Of a stretch of 13,213 nucleotides of DNA, positions 1 through 6,894 are shown in pieces. The notes under the pieces are model-generated. The model was given only the letters and a program-made list of their open reading frames with translations, had not been told where the DNA came from and did no database searches. A program made the translations under genes and the position numbers. Positions within the stretch are counted from its first letter, which is position 1, and every line of letters begins with the position of its first letter. Origin of the DNA: an uncultured Spartobacteria bacterium (lineage in GTDB: Bacteria; Verrucomicrobiota; Verrucomicrobiia; Chthoniobacterales; Terrimicrobiaceae); the NCBI GenBank assembly GCA_903915315.1, contig CAIWSO010000359.1:1-13213 (forward strand), given 5' to 3'.

Positions 1-363
1 ACTGATCGACTGTTCGTAAGCCGCACAATAAGCAGGCACATCCTCCGTCAGACCATCGGGAATATGAATTCGCTCGTAAGAGACATTGATGTGGCGGAAG
101 AGCTTCTCCTCCATGAAGTGGTGGTAGGACGCCGGGTGCGCGGGATCGAGGCCGATGTATTCGTCGAGGTTGAATGTGACGGTTTGGGAGAAATCGAGCC
201 CCTCCTCGCGATGCATTCGGGCCAGCTCGCGGTAAAGACCGCAGGGCGTCCCTCCTGTGGCCAATCCCAGCACGGAGGCGGGTTTTTCGCGAACTTGCCG
301 GGCAACGAGTCGGGCGGCGACGGCACTGGATTCCTCAGGAGTAGGTAGAATGATGATTTCCAT
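1..363 (-). CDS. nagB: Glucosamine-6-phosphate deaminase, N-terminal 121 residues (3' end lies beyond the left edge)
   Basis: NagB converts glucosamine-6-phosphate to fructose-6-phosphate and ammonia in the cytoplasm, the last step bringing amino sugars into glycolysis. The visible part matches the family closely. It has the phosphate-binding loop GLATGGTPCGLY (residues 33-44), then TFNLDEYIGL (63-72), whose Asp67 corresponds to the catalytic Asp72 of E. coli NagB, then HPASYHHFM (76-84). The gene is cut by the window edge just before the segment that would hold the catalytic His/Glu pair, so those residues cannot be checked. The start at 363 gives the normal NagB N-terminus and lies 13 bp after the stop of the upstream deacetylase gene, so the two are almost certainly co-transcribed. 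The only purine-rich stretch upstream (GGGGAG) is 17 nt from the ATG, too far for a normal ribosome binding site. The family call is secure. Confidence 0.95.
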   Translation of the reverse strand, partial: MEIIILPTPEESSAVAARLVARQVREKPASVLGLATGGTPCGLYRELARMHREEGLDFSQTVTFNLDEYIGLDPAHPASYHHFMEEKLFRHINVSYERIHIPDGLTEDVPAYCAAYEQSIS

Positions 364-376
364 GATATCGGTTTTT

Positions 377-1231
377 TTAACTCCCCATGCGGGCGTGCAA
401 CTTGCTGCGCACATCATCGCGGAAACGCATGATCAAGCCATCGACATAGTCCGCGAGATCGAGCGCCTCGTCGCGAACAAGCGGGGTGAGATCCATTGCG
501 AAGGCAATGCTCTCGGATTGATCCACGGCGTGAGACTCGAAGAATGTCGCATTCGCCCGGCGGCGCCCGATGACACCCAGATCATAGCGTTTGCCACCGG
601 CGATCTGCGAATCGAAGACTCCGTTCAAAGCGGCAGCAAGGTTTTCCCGGCCACCGACATCCTGGACGACCTTTACGCCGTCGGGCATCCAGTCAAGATC
701 CCGCCATACCTCGCAACCGTAAACCTCCTGTGGGCGTTCATCCCGGGGCAAGGCGCGCATGGCCTCGATCGCCGCCACGGCCACTCCAATGTGCGTGTCA
801 TGCTTGTCGGCGAGGTTGTGTGTGTAAACAACACGTGGGCGGGTGGCGCGCAACAACGCCACCAAGTCGTCGCGTAGGCGGGTTTCCACAGCGCTCTTCA
901 CTGCAGAGCTCGGGTAATTGAGCTGAATCATCGCAGCGTATTGACCGATCTGTGCGGCGAGGTTTTGCTCATCGCACCGGATGGCCTGCATCTCGTCATC
1001 ACTAAAACAGGCATAGGGACCGCTTCGCGCACTGCCGGCACCATTGGTGCAGGTAACACCTCCGAACCACTCCGCCTCCTGTTGGAAACACGCGAGGATG
1101 CCTTGGAAGGCCATGAACTCAAGATCGTCTTGATGAGCCCCGATACCAAGGCGGGTCACGCGCGTAAGCGCCTCAGGGGTAGCTTTTCCGTCGGGAATGT
1201 AAACTTGAGCAGTGTATTGGTGGAAGGTCAT
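377..1231 (-). CDS. PIG-L/LmbE family zinc deacetylase, probably acting on an N-acetyl amino sugar
   Basis: This 284-residue protein has the PIG-L (LmbE-like) N-deacetylase signature. The first metal-binding motif is AHQDDLE (32-38), where the usual proline of AHPDD is a glutamine. A second metal-binding segment is HDTH (144-147), equivalent to the HPDH element of MshB-type enzymes. Family members remove acetyl from GlcNAc-containing substrates, for example GlcNAc-inositol, bacillithiol or mycothiol precursors, or diacetylchitobiose in chitin-degrading archaea. No signal peptide is seen, so it should act in the cytoplasm. It sits 13 bp upstream of nagB, which suggests that it deacetylates an imported GlcNAc-containing sugar so that glucosamine can be fed to NagB after phosphorylation. 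A thiol-cofactor role is less likely in this setting. It is separated by 72 bp from the CBM9-like gene upstream. No Shine-Dalgarno sequence precedes the ATG. The family is confident; the substrate is inferred from context. Confidence 0.9.
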   Translation of the reverse strand: MTFHQYTAQVYIPDGKATPEALTRVTRLGIGAHQDDLEFMAFQGILACFQQEAEWFGGVTCTNGAGSARSGPYACFSDDEMQAIRCDEQNLAAQIGQYAAMIQLNYPSSAVKSAVETRLRDDLVALLRATRPRVVYTHNLADKHDTHIGVAVAAIEAMRALPRDERPQEVYGCEVWRDLDWMPDGVKVVQDVGGRENLAAALNGVFDSQIAGGKRYDLGVIGRRRANATFFESHAVDQSESIAFAMDLTPLVRDEALDLADYVDGLIMRFRDDVRSKLHARMGS

Positions 1232-1303
1232 GTTGGGATTTAAATTTCTGGTTTTGAGGTAACTGACCGCAGCGACGGCCTAAAAGATGCGGCGTTTTTT
1301 TGA
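1232..1303 (-). other. 72-bp gap between the CBM9-like and deacetylase genes
   Basis: This is the second largest gap in the leftward gene series. It has a run of seven T on the plus strand (A-run on the coding strand) and a TTTAAAT stretch close to the deacetylase start, but no convincing hairpin-plus-U terminator and no clear -35/-10 pair on the coding strand. I see nothing that firmly breaks the operon here. An internal promoter for the deacetylase-nagB pair cannot be excluded. Confidence 0.3.
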
Positions 1304-1876
1304 TCAAGGCAGGTCTTTGAAAAGGATTCGCCGCCACTCCTCTTTGCGATGGAAATTGCAGACGGTGTGAGGCGAGGTGGAAGAGATGACCGGTTTACTC
1401 TCCCCCGGCGTGTAGTCGTAGCGACCGAAGGAGAGGAGCCATTCGGGATGGGAGCCGGGTAAAAGACGGGCAAGCGGAATCCTTGCGGAGACGCTCCATC
1501 CCTCGGCCGTGATCGCGGTTTCGCTCGTGAAGAGCGGCTCGGCCACCGCGCGCTCCTCCAGACTCTTCTTTTCCCCTGTGCCTTGGAAGAAAAGCTGGAG
1601 AACGCCGTTGGCAGGCGTGACATGGAGTTCGTAGTAGGCCGCCTCTTCCGCTGGCCCGAGGAAAATCTCGAATGCATCGCACTTGGTGAATGCGGGGAAG
1701 TTGAAGGGATACTCGTCCCTCATGACATGGGCGTCGTGAAGGTCGGCGCGGACCAAAAGATCGGTGTTGTCGCGGCCGATGGAAACACGGCCTGACGCAA
1801 ATGCGGGCTCTGGCTGCGGAAGCCAAGGCTGACCGTAATCCCAGACGAGGGCGTATTTTTGAAAAGTTGATTGCAT
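1304..1876 (-). CDS. Stand-alone CBM9-like carbohydrate-binding domain protein
   Basis: The 190-residue product looks like a single CBM9-like beta-sandwich domain with no catalytic module attached. Supporting segments are DAFEIFLGP (67-75), YYELHVTPANG (81-91), GWSVSARIPLARL (126-138) and the C-terminal NFHRKEEWRRILF (174-186). Such sugar-binding-fold domains usually sit inside secreted xylanases or as uncharacterised cell-surface proteins. Here there is no signal peptide or lipobox, and the gene lies 8 bp downstream of the GH94 phosphorylase gene. The product is therefore expected in the cytoplasm, perhaps as an accessory sugar-binding partner of one of the enzymes. A GGAG precedes the ATG by only 2 nt, too close for efficient Shine-Dalgarno pairing. 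I recognise the fold from motif patterns rather than a specific homologue, and no catalytic function is claimed. Confidence 0.65.
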   Translation of the reverse strand: MQSTFQKYALVWDYGQPWLPQPEPAFASGRVSIGRDNTDLLVRADLHDAHVMRDEYPFNFPAFTKCDAFEIFLGPAEEAAYYELHVTPANGVLQLFFQGTGEKKSLEERAVAEPLFTSETAITAEGWSVSARIPLARLLPGSHPEWLLSFGRYDYTPGESKPVISSTSPHTVCNFHRKEEWRRILFKDLP

Positions 1877-1884
1877 GGCTCCAA

Positions 1885-4176
1885 TTAGGAATGGCTGAGT
1901 TTATCGATCCGGATGCTGTCCGTTTGATTGTTGATTTCGATTTGGTGAACCTCTCCACGAAAGCGACGACTCACCCTGACATGAGACCAATGCGATGGCA
2001 GACAGGGTTTGACCTGCAATCCATCCATCGTCGGTTGAATCCCCAGAATGTGCTGTGTGGCGGCGATGTAGGCCCAACTCGCCGTGCCCGTTAGCCAACT
2101 GATCCCGGCCTTGCCGAAATCCCCGGGTTGAGCCGGACCGACCACCGATGAGGCGAAAACATATGGCTCTCGTCCCCAGTGGGCCTGACCTTCCTCTTCA
2201 GCCGCCAGGGAGGGTAGAAGTTTGCGGTAATACTCAAAAGCGCGGTCGCCATTGCCCAGCATGCACTCGGCGATGATGGCCCACGTCATGGCATGGCAGA
2301 AAATACTGCCGTTCTCACCGGTGCCGGGAACATTGCTTGTCAGCGGATCATCAGGATTGGGAATGCCGGTGTAGGGCGGGGTGTGAATCATCAGGCCACG
2401 CCTTGTGTTGAGATGCTCGTAGGCGGCATCCATCGCCATCCGACCGCGACCCTCGCGGCCGACGCCGGAGATGACTGACCAGACCTGCGGCTCCAGATAA
2501 ATCCGGCCTTGCGGGCGGGTCTTGCTGCCGATCCTCAGACCATTGGAAAGCAGGAGTCGGCAATACCATTCCCCGTCCCAAACGGGCTCGGCATTGAGGC
2601 ATTCGTCGAGTTCGGCAATGACGGCATCGTACCAAGCGACATCCTTCTTGCGGTCGAGGCGTGCCGCATAATCGCGGAAAAGCTTCGCCGCGTGGACGAG
2701 TTGCATCCCGAGCATGACGCTTTCCGCCATTTCATCATGAAACACCGCCAGCCCGTCGTTCCAGTCGGCATGGGCCAAAAACGGGAGGCCGTGCGGACCG
2801 CGGCGCGCGTAAATATATTCAAGGCCGAGAAGAATGTGCTCGTAAACGCTCGCCTCCCCGCCGTCGCGGAAAGGAATCCGCTCCTCGAAGAAGGAGAGGT
2901 CGCCCGTTTCGCCGACAAGGTTCGCCACCGTCATGATCGGCCAGACTGTGTTGTCGCTGCGACGCGGTTCTTCGTTGATGCGCTGTTTCGGCGCGTAGGG
3001 GTAAAACGAGAAGCAACCGCTCCCGTCGCTGCCTTGCGCTGCGAAGATCAACCGGATGCGTTCCTTGGCGAACTCCGGGTCGATGTTTGCCATGGCCAGT
3101 GCGTCCTGCATGGTGTCGCGGTAGCGCATGCCGTCGAGACCCATATGATCGGTCGAGATGTCGCGCGTGCGCTCGAGAGTGACTTGGCAATTGAGCGGGT
3201 TCCAGACATTGATGAAGCGGTCCACATCCGCATCGCCCGTCTTTGCCTGAAAAAGCGAGGTCTTGCGTTCCCACTCCTGCTGGAGCGAGGCGAAGGCGGC
3301 ATCCACGGCAGGGATCGAGGAAAACTTCCTTTTCAAATCCACCGCCTGGCGCCAGTCATCGGCCACGCCGAGAAGATAGGCAAAGCGTTCCGTGGCACCC
3401 GGAGCGAGAACCAGATCCACTCCAATCGCCCCGCAACCGTGCCCACCAGCCGGAATCTGCGAAGAGGAAAATCCGTTGCCCAGCAACGCTCCTGGGCGTT
3501 CAAGCGATCCACCGCGACCGCAGAAAGCAGCGCGTAATGTGTCGAAGCCAACCGCCTGTCGGGTGCAGGAGAAGAATATGGCCGGCGTGAACGGAGCTTG
3601 AAAAACATGGTAGTCGTATTTGATCCAGTTCTCCACCGCATCATATGTGAAGCCGATCTGATTTTTGAGATAGCACCAGAATACTTCGCGGGCGAATTCC
3701 AGAAGTCCGAACTCCAGATAGCTTGAGAGCGTGAGTTTCTTGACCTGATTTGATTTGTTCGTGACCGACACATCCCAGAGCATCACATCGTCGCCGGGAG
3801 GGATGAAGAGTCGCAGGGAAACTTCCACGCCGTCCCGCGCCGCGACGAAGCGGGTGTATCCCAGACCGTGACGACATTGATAGGAATCGAGTGGGGTCGT
3901 GGTGGGGCCAAAGTGTGGATTCCACAGCGCGCCCGTTCCGTGGTCTTTCACATAGAGATAAAACCCAGGCTGATCCTGCGAGGCAGGCAGGTAATGGTAG
4001 CGCGAGATTCGACGCGTCAGTGGCTCCTTGTGAAAGACCAACCCACCCGCCTGCTGACTCACGAAGGCGGTCAGGCGCGTGTTGCCGAGATAATTGATCC
4101 ACGGCAGCGGAGGCAAAGGATCGGTGACCACATACTCCCGGGCCGGGTCGTCGAAATGTCCGAAGATCGGATTCAT
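1885..4176 (-). CDS. GH94 disaccharide phosphorylase (cellobiose/diacetylchitobiose phosphorylase type)
   Basis: This 763-residue enzyme belongs to GH94 inverting phosphorylases, which split a beta-linked disaccharide with phosphate to give a sugar-1-phosphate and a free sugar in the cytoplasm, saving ATP. The N-terminus (GHFDDPAREYVVTDP then PLPWINYLG) is typical of full-length family members. The catalytic Asp is in ADWNDG (Asp471), the position of the general acid in cellobiose and chitobiose phosphorylases. RYRDTMQDA (351-359), DGGEASVYEH and ENGSIFCH are further family blocks, and WLTGTASWAYIA is the usual C-terminal signature. I chose the ATG at 4176, not the upstream in-frame ATG at 4275, because it starts at the conserved family N-terminus and lies 4 bp after the fucosidase stop. 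Cellobiose, cellobionate and diacetylchitobiose are all possible substrates; nearby nagB and the deacetylase favour a GlcNAc disaccharide, which is an inference. Confidence 0.93.
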   Translation of the reverse strand: MNPIFGHFDDPAREYVVTDPLPPLPWINYLGNTRLTAFVSQQAGGLVFHKEPLTRRISRYHYLPASQDQPGFYLYVKDHGTGALWNPHFGPTTTPLDSYQCRHGLGYTRFVAARDGVEVSLRLFIPPGDDVMLWDVSVTNKSNQVKKLTLSSYLEFGLLEFAREVFWCYLKNQIGFTYDAVENWIKYDYHVFQAPFTPAIFFSCTRQAVGFDTLRAAFCGRGGSLERPGALLGNGFSSSQIPAGGHGCGAIGVDLVLAPGATERFAYLLGVADDWRQAVDLKRKFSSIPAVDAAFASLQQEWERKTSLFQAKTGDADVDRFINVWNPLNCQVTLERTRDISTDHMGLDGMRYRDTMQDALAMANIDPEFAKERIRLIFAAQGSDGSGCFSFYPYAPKQRINEEPRRSDNTVWPIMTVANLVGETGDLSFFEERIPFRDGGEASVYEHILLGLEYIYARRGPHGLPFLAHADWNDGLAVFHDEMAESVMLGMQLVHAAKLFRDYAARLDRKKDVAWYDAVIAELDECLNAEPVWDGEWYCRLLLSNGLRIGSKTRPQGRIYLEPQVWSVISGVGREGRGRMAMDAAYEHLNTRRGLMIHTPPYTGIPNPDDPLTSNVPGTGENGSIFCHAMTWAIIAECMLGNGDRAFEYYRKLLPSLAAEEEGQAHWGREPYVFASSVVGPAQPGDFGKAGISWLTGTASWAYIAATQHILGIQPTMDGLQVKPCLPSHWSHVRVSRRFRGEVHQIEINNQTDSIRIDKLSHS

Positions 4177-4180
4177 AGAC

Positions 4181-5449
4181 TTAATGCGCGATGTCCGAGG
4201 GACACGGGTCGTAGTGGGGATGAGGAGCTTTCGGGATGCGCAGTCCGCCGCTTTGATAGACCACAGGTGGGCCATCGCATTCGATCTTCAGCGCGGGCCA
4301 GAGGGCGGTTTCGTCGGTCTTCGGCACATTGCTGATCTGCACGCGCGTGCCACTCTGCATGAAGGGTAGCGCCTCGCCGTTGTCGAGTCGGAGCACCGAG
4401 AGAACTTTGTTTTCCAGTCCACCCAGCGTGGCCGATTCACCCTGCGGGCGACGGATGAGCCAGTAGAGCGCATTCCCTTTCACGGTCATGGGGCCATAAA
4501 AATTCCAGTCGCCGCGATGGTCGCCGCGTTGTTGGAGATCGAAGGTGAATGGTTCTGTGCCGTAGATGGCCTCGCCGTTTTTGCGGAGCCACTCGCCGAC
4601 GCGGCTCAAGACCTTTGTGCAAAGCTCCGGCACGACGCCGTCCGGCGTAGGGCCGACATTCAGCAGGAGGTTTCCATTGCCCTGTGCGCAGCGGGTGAGC
4701 ATGTCGAGGAGTTGGGCCTCGGTTTTCCATTCCTGGTCGCCAGCGTGGAAGCTCCAGCTCTCATTCATCGTCACGCAGGCCTCCCACGGACGCCACGGAT
4801 GCGGTGCGCTGAGATGCTGTTCGGGCGTTGCGAAATCACCCGGCAGGCCGTTGCGGCCGTTGAAGAGGATGTTCGGTTGGATTTTGCGGACCAAGGCATT
4901 CATCTTTTCCGCCTGCCATCCCTCGGCGTTGAAGGGCCACCAGCCATCATACCAGAGGATGTCGATCGGGTTGTAACGCGTCACCAGCTCGCGGATACGC
5001 GCGTGCGTGGCAGCGATGAATTTTTCGTAGGCAGCAGGATCCTCCAGCGCGGCGACGGAGTCCGGCTGGTCATACCAGTTGTTGAGACTATGATAAAGTC
5101 CGACCTTGAGTCCGTGCTTGCGCGCGGCGGCGATGATCTCGGCGACCAGATCGCGACCAGCCGCGCCGCTGTTGCCGATGTGGAAATCCGAGAGTTCGGT
5201 CGGGTAAAGCCGGAAGCCCTCGTGGTGCATCGTCGTGAGCACGACATAGCGCATCCCGGCATCCACCGCCATGCGGCAGAGCCTGTCTGCATCGAAGTGT
5301 TTCGCGGTGAAGCGAGAGGCGAGTTGTTTGTATTCCTCCAGCGGGATTTCCTCACGATTCCAGACCCATTCGCCGCGTTCGAGCAGGGAGTAGAGGCCAT
5401 AGTGGATGAAGAGCCCGTAGCGGGCGTTGGTGAACCAGTTGTTAGTCAT
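4181..5449 (-). CDS. GH29 alpha-L-fucosidase, cytoplasmic
   Basis: The 422-residue product hydrolyses terminal alpha-L-fucose with retention of configuration. Family blocks in order are WFTNARYGLFIHYGLYS (5-21), YVVLTTMHHEGF (68-79), IDILWYDGWW (162-171) and GNGNLLLNVGPTPDGVVP (257-274). Asp168 in the WYDG motif is the expected nucleophile. In the second block the usual HHDGF is HHEGF. A short C-terminal beta domain follows from about residue 300. There is no signal peptide, unlike many secreted GH29 enzymes, so fucose is probably removed after import. The start at 5449 was preferred to an in-frame ATG at 5623 because it begins exactly at the family N-terminus and leaves a 29-bp gap after the transporter gene instead of a 145-bp overlap. 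A weak GGGA lies 8 nt upstream. No fucose-metabolism genes appear in the window. The linkage preference (alpha-1,2, 1,3, 1,4 or 1,6) cannot be read from the sequence. Confidence 0.93.
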   Translation of the reverse strand: MTNNWFTNARYGLFIHYGLYSLLERGEWVWNREEIPLEEYKQLASRFTAKHFDADRLCRMAVDAGMRYVVLTTMHHEGFRLYPTELSDFHIGNSGAAGRDLVAEIIAAARKHGLKVGLYHSLNNWYDQPDSVAALEDPAAYEKFIAATHARIRELVTRYNPIDILWYDGWWPFNAEGWQAEKMNALVRKIQPNILFNGRNGLPGDFATPEQHLSAPHPWRPWEACVTMNESWSFHAGDQEWKTEAQLLDMLTRCAQGNGNLLLNVGPTPDGVVPELCTKVLSRVGEWLRKNGEAIYGTEPFTFDLQQRGDHRGDWNFYGPMTVKGNALYWLIRRPQGESATLGGLENKVLSVLRLDNGEALPFMQSGTRVQISNVPKTDETALWPALKIECDGPPVVYQSGGLRIPKAPHPHYDPCPSDIAH

Positions 5450-5478
5450 AATTAAATCCCACGGAAGCATTCCCTCGC

Positions 5479-6756
5479 TTAAAGAGTGTTGTGGCAGGGC
5501 AGCTCGTTGGGAGTAGCCATCTTCTTCCGATAAATGAAGAACATCAGAAGTCCCACGGTCATCAGCACGGCCCCAATGATGAACAGGGAATGGTAGTCGC
5601 GATTCGTGAACTGGATGAACCACCCGGCAAAGAATAGCAGGCAGCCGTTATAAAAGTTTCGGATAAACGAAAGACTCGATGTGATGGAGCCGACCTCCTT
5701 GGGATCCGAGGTCTTGTAGACCATGATCTCCGCCGCGGTGTTGAGCGGATTGGATATCGTCATGAACATCACATAGAGCGCGAGTGTCGCGGCATCGTGC
5801 ACCTGGAGTAACAGTATCAGATTCAGCAACATCATGCCGAAATAGAGGAGAACAACCTTAAATCCGCCGACTTTGTCTATGAGCCAGCCAATCGGGAAAG
5901 CTATGGCGATATTGATAAGATGGGACCAAGAAAGGGCCTGAAAAATATCCCCCCGCTCCAGACCCAATTTGGCCTTGGCATAGATCCAGACCCAATTTTG
6001 AAAGACCACCTCGAAGCTGGCGATCATCGCAACCCCGAGCATGAGCCAAATAATCCGCCGATCCCGAAAACCGATTTTGAGCGCACTCCAGGGCTTGAAT
6101 GTCTCCGTCTGGGGATTGTGGATTTGGGGTTCCTGGATAAACCACGCCGAAGCCGTGCTAATGAGAAGAACTAAAGCACCAAATGCGTAGGGCACCCACT
6201 CCCCCCTTTCAATGAGATACGGCGTAATACGCATCGCAAAAAACATGATGATGCCGCTGGCAACCATGAGAATGCTCTGAGCCCGTGCCAACATGTCTCT
6301 CGCCACGCAGTCAATGTTGAGCAGCGGAAAGGTCGAGTTCTTCAAATTGGTGAACATCATTTGCATCAACCAAAGGCCCACCAGCGTGATCAGAGAGTGG
6401 AAAAACGGAAAGAGGGCTGTCGCCAAGATGATCGGAACAGCCGCGATAAAGAGAAACGGCTTGCGACGACCTATTTTGGTTACGGTGTGATCACTCTTCC
6501 ACGAAAAATACATCACAAGAAACGACAGCAGCCACAGGTTCATGCTCCCGACAGTGGCACTGTAGGCCTCGGTCCATCCCATTTCGAGCATGCGAAGCGC
6601 CATGAGAGGGCCAGTAACCCCCATGGCAACGCCCCAACCGATATTCGAGAGGCCGATGAAAAACAGATTCCGCCACAAAAGGGGACGATTCGCGTAATAC
6701 GCCCTAAGTTCGGGAGTATCAAGCAGGTTTCCTTTTTCGCCGAGTTCTTTAGACAT
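5479..6756 (-). CDS. MFS sugar transporter (major facilitator superfamily, oligosaccharide or glycoside uptake)
   Basis: The 425-residue product is an inner-membrane carrier with about 12 hydrophobic segments, starting at LFFIGLSNIGWGVAMGV (31-47) and ending at FFIYRKK near the C-terminus. The loop after the second or third helix carries an MFS motif-A-like SDHTVTKIGRRKPFLF (88-103), and a second D-K-V-G-G loop (IGWLIDKVGG) follows in the other half, as expected for the duplicated fold. It sits in the middle of the glycosidase cluster and is the only transporter in the window, so it probably imports the oligosaccharide that the surrounding cytoplasmic enzymes degrade. The ATG at 6756 follows an A-rich stretch without a Shine-Dalgarno sequence, and a 138-bp gap separates it from the GH9 gene, so a secondary promoter is possible. 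Substrate and coupling ion are unknown. Confidence 0.9.
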   Translation of the reverse strand: MSKELGEKGNLLDTPELRAYYANRPLLWRNLFFIGLSNIGWGVAMGVTGPLMALRMLEMGWTEAYSATVGSMNLWLLSFLVMYFSWKSDHTVTKIGRRKPFLFIAAVPIILATALFPFFHSLITLVGLWLMQMMFTNLKNSTFPLLNIDCVARDMLARAQSILMVASGIIMFFAMRITPYLIERGEWVPYAFGALVLLISTASAWFIQEPQIHNPQTETFKPWSALKIGFRDRRIIWLMLGVAMIASFEVVFQNWVWIYAKAKLGLERGDIFQALSWSHLINIAIAFPIGWLIDKVGGFKVVLLYFGMMLLNLILLLQVHDAATLALYVMFMTISNPLNTAAEIMVYKTSDPKEVGSITSSLSFIRNFYNGCLLFFAGWFIQFTNRDYHSLFIIGAVLMTVGLLMFFIYRKKMATPNELPCHNTL

Positions 6757-6894
6757 AATTTTTTTCTTTTGCCGCCGCGAGCCAAGCGTCGGCTATAAGT
6801 AGCGCGTAACCGCCTCCGAGCTAAAACGCGGGATTGATTTCATCCATTCTGCGAAACGCGTCGTTGATTGAGTCGCCTCGAAAGAGGATATGCA
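6757..6894 (-). promoter_or_regulatory. 138-bp gap upstream of the transporter gene; possible secondary promoter
   Basis: This is the longest untranslated stretch inside the leftward gene series. On the coding strand a TATAGC (6797-6792) could act as a -10 box, though no good -35 box stands at the right distance. It is followed by a GC-rich hairpin and an A-rich stretch directly before the transporter ATG. No copy of the TTAGCTAA palindrome found in the divergent control region occurs here. A second promoter or an RNA-processing site are both possible; neither is demonstrated. Confidence 0.3.
6771..6793 (-). other. GC-rich stem-loop in the leader of the transporter gene
   Basis: The coding strand reads GCCGACGC, a 7-nt loop, then GCGGCGGC, giving seven G-C pairs and one A-G mismatch. 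The stem is followed by a 14-nt A-rich stretch (AAAAGAAAAAAATT) and the ATG, not by a T-run, so in the direction of transcription it is not a terminator. It may stabilise the downstream mRNA or influence initiation at the transporter start. This is a structural reading only. Confidence 0.4.

Noticed and set aside
257..877. 206-codon plus-strand frame over nagB and the deacetylase gene
   Set aside because: It spans two conserved minus-strand genes and their junction; its translation resembles nothing I know.
1285..1303. GC-rich bases then a seven-T run on the plus strand, considered as a terminator
   Set aside because: No stable stem precedes the T-run, and no plus-strand gene ends nearby.
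2509..3537. 342-codon open frame on the plus strand inside the GH94 gene
   Set aside because: It is antisense to a gene with clear family motifs along its whole length, its translation shows no recognisable domain, and such antisense frames are common in GC-rich genes.
4177..4275. N-terminal extension of the GH94 protein from an ATG at 4275
   Set aside because: The added 33 residues overlap the fucosidase gene and precede the conserved GH94 start; the ATG at 4176 fits the tight operon spacing.
4517..5455. 312-codon open frame on the plus strand inside the fucosidase gene
   Set aside because: It is opposite a well-supported GH29 gene, and no motif, promoter or ribosome binding site supports it.
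5450..5623. N-terminal extension of the fucosidase from an in-frame ATG at 5623
   Set aside because: The added 58 residues overlap the transporter gene, are not hydrophobic enough for a signal peptide, and precede the canonical GH29 N-terminus.
6876..6887. CCTC-GAAA-GAGG mini-hairpin just downstream of the GH9 stop
   Set aside because: It has only four base pairs and no T-run in the direction of transcription, so it is not a credible terminator.
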